DNA of 64,000 nucleotides, taken from Feifania hominis. Its GTDB lineage: Bacteria > Bacillota > Clostridia > Oscillospirales > Feifaniaceae. The stretch covers positions 62,001 through 126,000 of the forward strand of contig NZ_JACRSP010000004.1 in NCBI RefSeq assembly GCF_014384765.1, written 5' to 3'. The notes beneath the pieces were generated by a model. That model saw nothing but the letters and a program-made list of their open reading frames with translations, was not told the origin of the DNA and ran no database searches. The position numbers and the translations under genes were made by a program. Within the stretch, counting starts at the first letter, position 1, and every line of letters starts with the position of its first letter. Positions 40,958 through 49,417 of this stretch are shown one piece after another.

Positions 40958-42781
40958 ATGCTGAAACATGACACCGCCAAAAAGACAATCACTCTGCAAA
41001 ACAACACCCTGCGCGTGACGGTCGGCTATGCCGACGGCGTCACGTTCGAGGAGCTCTCCAACGTCAAGGCCGGCGGGGAGCAGAACTGCGGCCGCGAGGC
41101 GTTCTGTCTGTCAATTTACGGCAAGAACTACACGAGCAGGGACTTCACCGTTGTCGATGTCACGACGGCGCAGGACCGGGTGATGGAACTTGCGAGCTTC
41201 CTGCTCGAGCTCAAGGAGGAGGGACTCAAGCTCAAACTCCACCTGATGAACGACGGCAGGGACACCATCACCGTGCTCTACCAGGTCTACGACAGCTACA
41301 AGCTGGGCGTGCCGTCGGTCTGCAAGCTGCACATGCCGCTTCTCGCTCAGCTGCAGATGACCGACCGCGACACGAAGTACTATCCCGCGGGCGCCGTGAA
41401 GACGCCGGACGGGGAGAATGTGCTGCTGCCGGTGCGCGAGCTCTTCTACAGCACCGACGTCATCCTGCCTCTGGTGGTCTGTGACAGCGAGGAGCACTAC
41501 GGCTTCTCGGTGCAGTTCCCGGTGGTCAGTGACCTGACCGATACGGGTGCGGCGCAGAACATCAACAGCATCCTGCGCACCATCGCCAATGAGAGCGACC
41601 TGCGCGATCACGAGATTCAGATCAACCCCGACGCCTCTTTCAACGACACCGTTGAGATGCGCATTGTGGGCCTCTCAAACGGCTGGCCCGAGGCCTTTGA
41701 CCGCTGCCGCGACTACTGGGCGGCGAACTACGACTTCGCGGAGTACGAGCGCGAGGATCTCAAGTGGTTCAACGACTGCGTGGTACACAACTTCACATTC
41801 CTCTACGGCAGCGAGGGCTTTGACCACGAAAAGCAGAAAATCGACGTCGAGAGTCTGCTCAAACAGGGCGAGGACTTCGGCGGCTACGACACCGTGACCA
41901 TCTGGAACCAGTATCCGCGCCTGGGCATCGACAAGCGCTCCCAGTGGGATTTCTACGATGACTTCCCCGGCGGGCGGCCGGCGTTGCGCAAGGCGGTCGA
42001 CGAGTTCCACGCGGCGGGTGTGCCGGTCTTTCTGCCCTACATCCCGTGGGATCGCGGCATGAACGAGAGCACGGAGAGCATGGGCGACGAGTTCGCGCGC
42101 ATTGTCGCCGACACCGACGCCGACGGCTACCAGCTCGACACCATGAAAGATCTGCCCTACTCTTACCGCAAAAAACTCGACAAGGTGAAACCCGGACTCG
42201 TGCTCACCACGCAGAGCCACCCGATGAAAAAGCACCCGATCGAGTTTATCACCACCTCGTGGGATGAGTTCTGGTACACCGATCCCATGCCCGAGGTCGA
42301 TGTCTTCCGCTTCATCAACCCGCGCCATCTGGCGCCGGTGATCTCGCGCTGGCTGCGCCTGGAGGACAAGGACGTTCTCATCAAGCGCGTCGAGTTCGGC
42401 GCGGCGCCGATTGTCATCTGGCAGGATATCTTCGGCCGCTGGATGCCTTTCAACGACGCGCAGCGCGCCGAGATCAAGCACTGGAAAGAGACCTATCTCA
42501 AATACCGCGCAATCTACCAGGGGCTCAAGCCCATTCCGCTCTATCCGACCAAGGTCAAAAACCTCTACTGCAACCTCTTTGTGGGGGATGCCGGCGAGGG
42601 ACAGATCTACTCGTTCTACAACGATTCGGATGAGGAACTTCATGTAAAAGATCTTCCGGTTTACCTTTACGAGGGTAAGAAGGCCGAGGTCATCCTCGGA
42701 GTCGGCAGCGCCACGATCGCTGCCAACAAACTGAATGGTACCGTCGCGCCGGGGGCGGTCGTGCATGTTCTGGTAAAATAA
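40958..42781 (+). CDS. Large TIM-barrel glycoside hydrolase-like protein, copy 1
   Basis: A 607-residue cytoplasmic protein of unassigned family. The first ~260 residues look like an all-beta domain. The middle part has TIM-barrel glycosidase features (WDFYDDFPGGRPALRKAVDE, FLPYIPWDRGMNES, TDADGYQLDTM, TTSWDEFWYTDPMPEVDVFR). A beta domain closes the chain. The overall layout recalls clan GH-D (GH27/31/36) and DUF6259-like proteins, with the Asp of YQLDT a candidate nucleophile. It is tightly coupled to the SUMF1-fold gene. It shares long blocks, such as IVIWQDIFGRWMPF, with the protein at 45.0-46.8 kb. A glycosidase role is inference. Confidence 0.7.
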   Translation: MLKHDTAKKTITLQNNTLRVTVGYADGVTFEELSNVKAGGEQNCGREAFCLSIYGKNYTSRDFTVVDVTTAQDRVMELASFLLELKEEGLKLKLHLMNDGRDTITVLYQVYDSYKLGVPSVCKLHMPLLAQLQMTDRDTKYYPAGAVKTPDGENVLLPVRELFYSTDVILPLVVCDSEEHYGFSVQFPVVSDLTDTGAAQNINSILRTIANESDLRDHEIQINPDASFNDTVEMRIVGLSNGWPEAFDRCRDYWAANYDFAEYEREDLKWFNDCVVHNFTFLYGSEGFDHEKQKIDVESLLKQGEDFGGYDTVTIWNQYPRLGIDKRSQWDFYDDFPGGRPALRKAVDEFHAAGVPVFLPYIPWDRGMNESTESMGDEFARIVADTDADGYQLDTMKDLPYSYRKKLDKVKPGLVLTTQSHPMKKHPIEFITTSWDEFWYTDPMPEVDVFRFINPRHLAPVISRWLRLEDKDVLIKRVEFGAAPIVIWQDIFGRWMPFNDAQRAEIKHWKETYLKYRAIYQGLKPIPLYPTKVKNLYCNLFVGDAGEGQIYSFYNDSDEELHVKDLPVYLYEGKKAEVILGVGSATIAANKLNGTVAPGAVVHVLVK

Positions 42782-42791
42782 CGTGACACAG

Positions 42792-42826
42792 ACCCCCAGG
42801 GGCGATGGACGCCCCTGGGGGTTTTG
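42792..42826 (+). terminator. Rho-independent terminator between hydrolase copy 1 and the ADP-ribosylglycohydrolase gene
   Basis: A perfect 13-bp stem (42792-42804 with 42810-42822) with T4 and GTTG after it. It may reduce rather than abolish read-through, because I see no promoter in the remaining 27 bases before the next gene. Confidence 0.8.
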
Positions 42827-42853
42827 TTGTCCCGTGGGAAGAGAGGAGTCAAC

Positions 42854-44281
42854 ATGAAGCACTTTGCTCAAAAGGATCCCTTTGGCAGCTATGTCGCGCG
42901 CATCTACTACGAGTGGTGTCAGGCCCGCGACGAGGGCAGGCGCGTGGAGGAGCTCGAGGAGCTCTGCCGCGCCATGCAGGAGAGTTTTTCCCTTGACGAT
43001 CCGGCGCCCGCCGCGGGCTACCGCGAGCTTGCCGCCGCCGTGGGCCGCTATCTGACGGCGGCCCCGGTCTATGACGACTACCCCTACAGCGAGCCGTCCG
43101 ACTACGGCGAAATCGCCGCGCAGAGTCCGGGCGGTGCCGAAAAGCCGGCGCTGCCGCCGCGCGGGGAGCTGCGCGACCGTGTGGCCGGCGCGTGGACCGG
43201 CCGCGTCGCGGGCTGTCTTCTCGGAAAACCGCTTGAGTTTATGAAGCGAAGCGCCGTCTGCGGCGTGCTGCGCGAGACGGGCAACTACCCCGTGACCCGC
43301 TACGTCTCCTCGGCGGAATTCACCCCTGAGATGCGCCGCCGCCTGCGGCTGAAGACCGGAGTGCCCGAGCAGCCGTGGATCGATGAGATCGGCGATTTTG
43401 CGCCGATAGACGACGACACCAACTACACCGTGCTCAACCTGAAGCTCCTGCTGACCTTTGGGCGGGACTTTGCGCCGAACGACGTGCTCTACGCCTGGCT
43501 CAACTGGATGCCGGCGGGAATCGTCGCCACCGCCGAGCGTGTGGCCTACCAAAATGCGGCAAACGGCATTTTGTACCCCGAGAGCGCGGTGCACCAGAAC
43601 CCCTATCGCGAGTGGGTGGGCGCGCAGATTCGCGCCGAGGTCTTCGGCATGGTCAACCCCTGCGACCCGCACGCGGCGGCCGAGATGGCCTGGCGCGACG
43701 CCTGCATCTCCCACACGAGAAACGGCATCTACGGCGAGATGTTCACCGCGGCGCTGGTGGCGCTTGCCATGGGCGGCGGCAGTGTGCGTGAGCTCATCGA
43801 GGGCGCGCTGCGGGAAATCCCGGCCCACTCGCGCTTTGCCGAGTGTGTGCAGACCGTGCTCGGGTGGTATGACGAGGGCCTGAGCATGGAACAGGCGGCC
43901 GACCGGATTCACAAGACCTATGACGAGAACAACCTCTACGACTGGTGCCACATCCTGCCGAACGCCATGATCGTGACGGCAGCGCTGCTCTACGGCGAGG
44001 GCAGCTTTGAGCAGGCGCTGCACTGCGCCATGCTCCCGGCGTTTGACACCGACTCAAACGGCGCCGTTGTGGGCGCCGTCATGGGGGCGATGCTCGGCGA
44101 GCGGAGGATCCCCGCCTACTGGGGGGAGACGTTCCACCGCCGGATGGCAAGCTCGGTGTCAGGCTATGAGCTCATGGAGATCGACGAGCTGGCAGAGCGC
44201 ACCATGGCCGTCATCGAGGGCAATTTCACACCCGACGAAAAGATCAGAAAACGCTACGACTACACAGAAGAATTTGACTGA
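42854..44281 (+). CDS. ADP-ribosylglycohydrolase-family protein
   Basis: A 475-residue enzyme with an ARH (DraG-like) domain after a ~115-residue N-terminal extension of unknown fold. The three metal-binding blocks are present: VAGAWTGRVAGCLLGKPLE, IDDDTNYTVLNLKLL and PAFDTDSNGAVVGAVMGAML. The last replaces the usual GGDTDT by FDTDS but keeps the Asp-x-Asp. The two Mg2+ and ribosyl-binding Asp residues are therefore intact, and it should hydrolyse an N- or O-ribosyl bond. In a catabolic operon the substrate is more likely a small ribosylated compound than ADP-ribosylated protein (inference). The ATG at 42854 has GAGAGGAG five bases upstream. Confidence 0.85.
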   Translation: MKHFAQKDPFGSYVARIYYEWCQARDEGRRVEELEELCRAMQESFSLDDPAPAAGYRELAAAVGRYLTAAPVYDDYPYSEPSDYGEIAAQSPGGAEKPALPPRGELRDRVAGAWTGRVAGCLLGKPLEFMKRSAVCGVLRETGNYPVTRYVSSAEFTPEMRRRLRLKTGVPEQPWIDEIGDFAPIDDDTNYTVLNLKLLLTFGRDFAPNDVLYAWLNWMPAGIVATAERVAYQNAANGILYPESAVHQNPYREWVGAQIRAEVFGMVNPCDPHAAAEMAWRDACISHTRNGIYGEMFTAALVALAMGGGSVRELIEGALREIPAHSRFAECVQTVLGWYDEGLSMEQAADRIHKTYDENNLYDWCHILPNAMIVTAALLYGEGSFEQALHCAMLPAFDTDSNGAVVGAVMGAMLGERRIPAYWGETFHRRMASSVSGYELMEIDELAERTMAVIEGNFTPDEKIRKRYDYTEEFD

Positions 44282-44292
44282 GGAGGAGAACC

Positions 44293-45009
44293 ATGATCAA
44301 ACAGCAGACCGTCAGAGTGGAACGCGCAGGCTATATCTACCGCGTGATGCACCGCATCATGGAGGGCGACTGCCAGATGGAGCACGGGCCGCTCTATGTC
44401 GAGATCGGCCCGCTTGAGGCGGACAAGTACTGCGTGACAAACGCCATGTACTATGAATTTTTACAGGAGAGCGGCTACCGGCCCGCAAATCCCGAGAACT
44501 TTCTCAAGCACTGGGAAAACGGCAGGTATAAGGCGGGCGAGGAGGATCTGCCGGTGGTCAACGTCTCGCAGGACGACGCGCGCGCCTACGCGGCGCACTA
44601 CGGCAAGCGCCTGCCGACCGAGGCCGAGTGGCAGTATCTCGCGGGGGGACCCCAAAAGCTGCTGTGGCCCTGGGGCAACGAGAAAGACTACGACAAGTGC
44701 AACGTCTACACCGAGGGCCTCGTACCGGTCGACGCCCATCCCGAGGGCGTGTCGCCCTTTGGGCTCTACAACATGTGCGGCAATGTATGGGAGTTCACCG
44801 ACGAGTGCATCCACGACCATGCGCCCGGCCACGACGACGACCACCGCTTCATTCTGCTGCGCGGCGGCAGCTATCACCTGGCACCCCACTACTGGCACGC
44901 CGAGGGCGGCGCTATCATGAACAACAGCCACCTGAAAGTCCATCTGCTCGGCGCCGCCATGGACCGCTACGAGACAGTTGGCTTCCGCTGCGTAAAGGAG
45001 GTCGAGTAA
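44293..45009 (+). CDS. Formylglycine-generating enzyme (SUMF1/FGE)-fold protein, copy 2
   Basis: A 238-residue paralogue of the protein at 40.2-41.0 kb with long identical stretches (RIMEGDCQM, KYCVTNAMYYEF, RLPTEAEWQYLA, GVSPFGLYNMCGNVWEFT). The active-site segment is again without the two Cys (RGGSYHLAPHYW), so both copies share the same departure from FGE chemistry. GGAGGAG precedes the ATG, 12 bases after the ADP-ribosylglycohydrolase stop. Conservation of DHAPGHxDDHRF and YWHAEGGA between copies marks a candidate pocket of unknown ligand. Confidence 0.85.
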   Translation: MIKQQTVRVERAGYIYRVMHRIMEGDCQMEHGPLYVEIGPLEADKYCVTNAMYYEFLQESGYRPANPENFLKHWENGRYKAGEEDLPVVNVSQDDARAYAAHYGKRLPTEAEWQYLAGGPQKLLWPWGNEKDYDKCNVYTEGLVPVDAHPEGVSPFGLYNMCGNVWEFTDECIHDHAPGHDDDHRFILLRGGSYHLAPHYWHAEGGAIMNNSHLKVHLLGAAMDRYETVGFRCVKEVE

Positions 45010-45010
45010 G

Positions 45011-46837
45011 ATGCTGAAATTTGACGCTGCAAACCAGACGTTTACCATGCAGAACAACACCCTGCGCACCACTGTGGACTTCTCACAGGGCGGTGTCATC
45101 CGCGAATTTTCAAACATCGCCGCTGGAGACGTGGTCTCGAACCGCGACCGGGAGCTCTTTGTGCTTGAGATATACGGACAGGAGTTTACAAGCCGCGACT
45201 TTGCCCTTGTGAGCGCCGAGGCGCACGAGGATGAGACCGAGGAGCTTGTCACGCTCCTCTTTGAGAATGCGCAGCAGGCGCTTCGGGTGCGGGTGCACTT
45301 CATCAGCGACCGGCGCGACTCCATCCGCGTGCTCTACCAGGTGCGCGACGACTACAGAGACGGCGTGCCGTACGGCTGCCGCTTCAAGGCGCCGCTGCTC
45401 AGTGAGATCGAGTATCTCGGCGAGGGCGACACCCTGCTCCCTCCCGGTTGCCAGTTCCGCAACAGAGACGGCAAGAAGATCATCATGCCGGTGCGCGACT
45501 ACCAGTACAGCTCCGACATCCGCCCGCCGCTGGCGCTGCTCGGGCCGGACGGCGAGGCGGGCTTCTCGGTCGTGTTCCCGTCGCTGAGCGACCTCAACAA
45601 CGACGGTTCCTCCCAGAACTCAAACCGGCTGCTCGCCATGTATGAGACCGTCGATCAGATCCGCGCGGGCTGGGTCACCATCGCGCCCGACCCGTCGTTC
45701 AACGATACGGTCGAGCTGCTGGTCACCGGCGTCCGGCGCGGCTGGGCCGAGATCTTTGACCGCTACCGCTCCTACTGGGCGACGCCCTATGACTTCGGCG
45801 AGTACGACAAGCAGGATCTCAAGTGGTTCAACGAGTGCGCCGTGCACAATTTTGTCGACTTCTACGGCAGCGAGGGCTTTGACCACAAGACCATGACGGT
45901 CGACGTCGACGGGCTTCTCAAACAGGGCGAGGAATTCGGCGGTTACGACACCGTGACCATCTGGAACATGTATCCGCGCCTCGGTGTCGACAAGCGCACC
46001 CAGTGGGACTTCTACGACGACTTCCCCGGCGGGCGCCGCGCGCTTCGCGAGATGGTCGACAAGTTCCACGAAAAGGGCGTCAAGGTCTTTCTGCCCTACA
46101 TCCCGTGGGACCAGGGGCCCGAGGAGACCACCGAGTCGATGGGCGACGAGTTTGCGCGCATCACCGCCGACACCGACGCCGACGGCTGGCAGCTCGACAC
46201 ACTCTACAGCCTGCCGCTGTCTTTCCGCGAGAAGTGCAACAAAATCCGCCCGGGCATTGTGATGACCTCGCAGTTCCACCCGACCAAGAAGCACCCCATG
46301 GAGATCCTCACCACCTCCTGGGACGAGTACTGGCGCTTTGACGCCATGCCCGAGGTCGATGTGCTGCGCTTTGTCAACCCCATCCACATTGCGCCGATGA
46401 TCTCGCGCTGGGCGCGCTATGAGGACAAGACGAGGCTGATTCACCGCGCCATGTTCGGCGCCGAGCCGATTGTCATCTGGCAGGATATCTTCGGCCGCTG
46501 GATGCCCTTTGCGGACGACCAGAAAGAGATGATCAAGACCTGGAAAGCCTGCTATCTCAAGCATCGTCTGATCTACCAGGGCAGACGGCCGATTCCGCTC
46601 TACCGTGTCGAGGGGGAGAACCTCTACTGCAACGTCTTTGCCAGCGACGACGGGACGGGCACGATCTACTCGTTCTACAACGACTCGGCGGCGCCCGCGC
46701 AGGGCAGCGTGAAGTTCTGGAAAGACAACCACACCGGCGCCGAGGTGGTACTCGGCTCGGGTGAAGCGGCGAATACCGGCGACGGGCTTGCTGTGACCGT
46801 ACCGGCGTTCGACGTGGTTCATGTACTGGTCAGATAA
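45011..46837 (+). CDS. Large TIM-barrel glycoside hydrolase-like protein, copy 2
   Basis: A 608-residue paralogue of the 40.96-42.78 kb protein with the same three-part layout. Conserved blocks are LKWFNECAVHNF, LLKQGEEFGGYDTVTIWN, WDFYDDFPGGRRALREMVDK, STESMGDEF-like ESMGDEFARI, TDADGWQLDTL and EPIVIWQDIFGRWMPF. The Asp in LDT and the Asp/Glu residues of TTSWDEYW are the best candidate catalytic acids because both copies keep them. No signal peptide. The start is one base after the SUMF1-fold stop with AAAGGAGG upstream. The two copies differ most in the N-terminal beta domain, suggesting different but related substrates. Confidence 0.7.
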   Translation: MLKFDAANQTFTMQNNTLRTTVDFSQGGVIREFSNIAAGDVVSNRDRELFVLEIYGQEFTSRDFALVSAEAHEDETEELVTLLFENAQQALRVRVHFISDRRDSIRVLYQVRDDYRDGVPYGCRFKAPLLSEIEYLGEGDTLLPPGCQFRNRDGKKIIMPVRDYQYSSDIRPPLALLGPDGEAGFSVVFPSLSDLNNDGSSQNSNRLLAMYETVDQIRAGWVTIAPDPSFNDTVELLVTGVRRGWAEIFDRYRSYWATPYDFGEYDKQDLKWFNECAVHNFVDFYGSEGFDHKTMTVDVDGLLKQGEEFGGYDTVTIWNMYPRLGVDKRTQWDFYDDFPGGRRALREMVDKFHEKGVKVFLPYIPWDQGPEETTESMGDEFARITADTDADGWQLDTLYSLPLSFREKCNKIRPGIVMTSQFHPTKKHPMEILTTSWDEYWRFDAMPEVDVLRFVNPIHIAPMISRWARYEDKTRLIHRAMFGAEPIVIWQDIFGRWMPFADDQKEMIKTWKACYLKHRLIYQGRRPIPLYRVEGENLYCNVFASDDGTGTIYSFYNDSAAPAQGSVKFWKDNHTGAEVVLGSGEAANTGDGLAVTVPAFDVVHVLVR

Positions 46838-46843
46838 GAGAGA

Positions 46844-46880
46844 AGACGCCATGCGGCTTTGCCGCATGGCGTCTCGCTTT
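46844..46880 (+). terminator. Rho-independent terminator of the hydrolase locus
   Basis: A perfect 14-bp stem (46844-46857 with 46861-46874) with loop TTT, followed by CGCTTTTC. It ends the locus seven bases after the last gene. Confidence 0.85.
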
Positions 46881-46923
46881 TCAGCGGCGCTGGAATCTGG
46901 TAAGATAGAGGGGGAGGGATGAT

Positions 46924-47811
46924 ATGGAACTTCGGGTTCTTCGGTATTTTCTCATGGTTGCCCGTGAAGAGAACATCACGAGAGCGGCTCAATTTCTGCA
47001 CCTGACACAGCCCACTCTCTCGCGGCAGCTCGCGGCGCTCGAGCGGGAGCTTGGCGTGAAGCTCTTCCGGCGCAGCAACCACAACATCGTTCTCACCGAG
47101 CAGGGAATGCTGCTCAAGCGCCGGGCGCAGGAGCTCATCTCGCTGGCTGACAAGACCGAGCGGGAGTTTCATCAGGCCGAGAGTCTCGGCGGTGAGCTCG
47201 CCATCGGCAGCGGCGAGCTGCAGAGCACCCATCTGCTCTCGGAGCTGCTCGCTGCCTTTCACCGGGAGAATCCGCTGGTGCGCTTTGAGATCTACAGCGG
47301 CAACGCCGACAACATCAAAGACCGCATTGAGAGCGGCAATCTGGACCTTGGGCTGCTGCTCGAGCCGGTCGACATCGGCCGGTACGACTTTGTGCGCATG
47401 CCCGGGCGGGAGCAGTGGGGCGTCCTCGTCAGCGAGGACTCGCCCCTTGCGCAGCAGCAGGCCGTCGGGCCTGAGCTCCTCGCGGGGGAGCCGCTGATCT
47501 TTTCCCGGCGGGAACTGGTGCAGCATGAACTGCTCAACTGGTTTGGCCCCTATGCCGATCAGATCACAACCACGGCGAGCGGCAATCTGCTCTACAACAT
47601 GGCCGCCCTTGCCAGAAGCAGGTTGGGCGTTGTCATGTGTCTGAGGCTCGACTGCCGCTACGAGGGGCTGCGCTATGTGCCGCTCTCGCCGCCGCTGACC
47701 TCCGGCACCGTACTGGTATGGAAAAAGGCACAGACACTCTCGCCGACCGCACAGGCTTTTATCCGCCATACAAAGAAATATTTAAAAAGCATTTCTGATG
47801 ATTCAATATAA
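46924..47811 (+). CDS. LysR-family transcriptional regulator
   Basis: A 295-residue LysR protein. The winged helix is MELRVLRYFLMVAREENITR through AAQFLHLTQPTLSRQLAALE and LGVKLFRRSNHNIVLTEQG; the rest is the two-lobed inducer domain (IGSGELQSTHLLSELLAAF, DLGLLLEPVDIGRYDF). The ligand is unknown. It is on the same strand as the MerR-flavodoxin operon that follows 80 bases later, not divergent as LysR genes often are. GGGGGAGGG precedes the ATG. Confidence 0.93.
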   Translation: MELRVLRYFLMVAREENITRAAQFLHLTQPTLSRQLAALERELGVKLFRRSNHNIVLTEQGMLLKRRAQELISLADKTEREFHQAESLGGELAIGSGELQSTHLLSELLAAFHRENPLVRFEIYSGNADNIKDRIESGNLDLGLLLEPVDIGRYDFVRMPGREQWGVLVSEDSPLAQQQAVGPELLAGEPLIFSRRELVQHELLNWFGPYADQITTTASGNLLYNMAALARSRLGVVMCLRLDCRYEGLRYVPLSPPLTSGTVLVWKKAQTLSPTAQAFIRHTKKYLKSISDDSI

Positions 47812-47814
47812 GTA

Positions 47815-47844
47815 TTGGACATTTCTTATGGACGGCATTACAAT
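47815..47844 (+). promoter_or_regulatory. Candidate promoter of the MerR-flavodoxin operon
   Basis: TTGGAC (47815-47820) and TACAAT (47839-47844) with an 18-base spacer, right after the LysR stop. Confidence 0.65.
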
Positions 47845-47846
47845 AG

Positions 47847-47870
47847 AGGCGTCCCCGAGAGGGGGCGCCT
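47847..47870 (+). promoter_or_regulatory. Leader hairpin with GNRA-type loop upstream of the MerR gene
   Basis: A 10-bp stem (47847-47856 with 47861-47870, one G-U pair) closed by GAGA lies at the predicted 5' end of the transcript, 20 bases before the ribosome binding site. It may stabilise the 5' end. Confidence 0.5.
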
Positions 47871-47892
47871 ATTCTGTCTTGAAAGGCGGCGT

Positions 47893-48258
47893 ATGACCAT
47901 GGAGCAGGCGAACGAAGCTTACGGCATCCCCCCGGCCATTCTCCGGGAGTATGAGAGACTGGCTGCGTGTAAGGCGCAGAGGAGGGGCATGGCTGCGCAG
48001 GAGTATGACGAGCGCGACCTCGAGCGGATGAGTCTGATGATGACGCTGCACGACATCGGGTTTACCGCCGGACAGGTGGAGACCTATATGCGTCTGCTGC
48101 TGCAGGGCGATGACACGGCGCACGAGCGGCTTCGCATGCTCAATGACAGACGCCGCTGCACGCTGGAGGAAATTCACCTCAGAGAGCGGCAGATGGACCG
48201 ACTTGACTATCTCAGACACGAGATGCGTAAGACAGAGAACAAACACAGACAGGAGTGA
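47893..48258 (+). CDS. MerR-family transcriptional regulator
   Basis: A 121-residue short MerR protein. The N-terminal helix-turn-helix is MEQANEAYGIPPAILREYER; YDERDLERMSLMMTLHDIGF is the second wing and dimer-contact block of the family; the C-terminal helix (RRRCTLEEIHLRERQMDRLD) forms the antiparallel dimer coil. No metal-binding Cys cluster is present, so it is not a CueR/ZntR type; it resembles the NmlR-like group found with reductases. I start at the ATG at 47893 with AAAGG upstream. It is the first gene of the redox operon. Confidence 0.82.
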   Translation: MTMEQANEAYGIPPAILREYERLAACKAQRRGMAAQEYDERDLERMSLMMTLHDIGFTAGQVETYMRLLLQGDDTAHERLRMLNDRRRCTLEEIHLRERQMDRLDYLRHEMRKTENKHRQE

Positions 48259-48263
48259 AGCAG

Positions 48264-48755
48264 ATGAAAAGTATGGTTGTCTATTACACCTGGTCGGGGC
48301 GCACGAGGGCAATGGCAGAGCTCATTGCCGCGCAGACCGGGGCGGAGCTTTTGGAAATTCAGCCGGAGATCCCCTACACGAGCGACTACCATGCCGTGGT
48401 GGAGCAGGTGAAAAAGGAGATTCGAGAGGCAGCGCCCTGTCCCATTCGGGCCGCGGCATGCGATCCGGCGCAGTACGACGTATTCTATCTCGGAACCCCC
48501 ATCTGGTGGGGCACTGTGGCTACGCCGCTGGCCACATTTTTAAGGGAAAAGAATCTCGCCGGCAAGATTGTCATGCCCTTTTCCACCCACGGGGGCGGCG
48601 GCAAGGGCCACGCGGACCGCGATATACAGAAGCTGTGCGCCGGAGCCGATGTCAGGCGGATGTATACGGCCTACGAGGGCGGCGGCAGCAAGGCCGCAGA
48701 CGAGATTGCAGCCTGGATTGGTGAAAATCTGGGTGAACGGGAGGGCCGCAGATGA
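48264..48755 (+). CDS. Flavodoxin (cytoplasmic)
   Basis: A 163-residue flavodoxin-like protein. The FMN phosphate loop is YYTWSGRTRAMAELIAAQTG, and the isoalloxazine loops are LGTPIWWGTVATPL and FSTHGGGGKGHADRDI. It should carry electrons or act as an NAD(P)H-dependent FMN enzyme. The ATG at 48264 has AGGAG eight bases upstream. It overlaps the next gene by four bases. The neighbouring flavodoxin lipoprotein suggests an inside/outside electron path (inference). Confidence 0.9.
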   Translation: MKSMVVYYTWSGRTRAMAELIAAQTGAELLEIQPEIPYTSDYHAVVEQVKKEIREAAPCPIRAAACDPAQYDVFYLGTPIWWGTVATPLATFLREKNLAGKIVMPFSTHGGGGKGHADRDIQKLCAGADVRRMYTAYEGGGSKAADEIAAWIGENLGEREGRR

Positions 48756-49417
48756 AGAGATGGCTGAGCCTGCTTATCGCATGTATTCTTGTGCTGTCGC
48801 TTTCTGCGTGCGCGCCTGCGCAGCAGCCGGCACCCGAGGGGCAAGAGCCGCCCCAAGACAACACCCCGTCCACCCCCGAGCCGGAGCAGACGCCAGACGA
48901 TGAGCCGCAGGGCGGCGGAATACTCATTGCCTACTTCTCCTGCACGGGCAACACCAAGTCGGTGGCCGAGCTTCTCGCACAGGCTTCGGCGGGCGATCTG
49001 TACGAGATCGTGCCCGAGCAGCCCTACACGGCTGAGGACCTCAACTACAACGACGCAGACAGCCGCGCCAGCCGGGAAAACGACGATCCCGCCGCCCGGC
49101 CCGCTCTGTCGGGAAGCGTGGAGAATCTGGAGGATTACGATGTGATCTTCCTCGGCTATCCCATCTGGTGGGGCGAGGCACCGCGCATCATCAGCACGTT
49201 CCTTGAGAGCCATGACTTCGCCGGAAAGACCATTGTGCCGTTCTGCACCTCCGCCAGCAGCGGTATGGGGGACAGCGCCGAGAATCTGCGCGCTCTCTGC
49301 TCCGACAGCACCACCTGGCTCGACGGCCGCCGCTTTGGCGCCAGCGCCGGCGAGGAAGAGGTGGCCGCCTGGTTTGAGAGCCTCGCGCTCGTCGAAAGAG
49401 GGGGAGAGGCACAGTGA
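48752..49417 (+). CDS. Flavodoxin-domain lipoprotein
   Basis: A 221-residue protein with a lipoprotein signal peptide ending LSLSAC (Cys at residue 20), a ~35-residue Pro/Glu/Gln linker, and a flavodoxin domain: AYFSCTGNTKSVAELLAQAS (FMN phosphate loop), LGYPIWWGEAPRIISTFLE and FCTSASSGMGDSAENL. It would be an extracellular, membrane-tethered flavoprotein. It overlaps the cytoplasmic flavodoxin gene by four bases and the next gene by four. Confidence 0.9.
   Translation: MKRWLSLLIACILVLSLSACAPAQQPAPEGQEPPQDNTPSTPEPEQTPDDEPQGGGILIAYFSCTGNTKSVAELLAQASAGDLYEIVPEQPYTAEDLNYNDADSRASRENDDPAARPALSGSVENLEDYDVIFLGYPIWWGEAPRIISTFLESHDFAGKTIVPFCTSASSGMGDSAENLRALCSDSTTWLDGRRFGASAGEEEVAAWFESLALVERGGEAQ

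Noticed and set aside
41675..44023. 782-codon open frame on the minus strand across the TIM-barrel and ADP-ribosylglycohydrolase genes
   Set aside because: It spans two unrelated plus-strand genes and the terminator at 42792-42826, which a real gene would not do, and shows no recognisable domain.
40239..45009. Annotation of the SUMF1-fold genes as true formylglycine-generating enzymes
   Set aside because: Both catalytic cysteine positions are replaced and no sulfatase gene is present.
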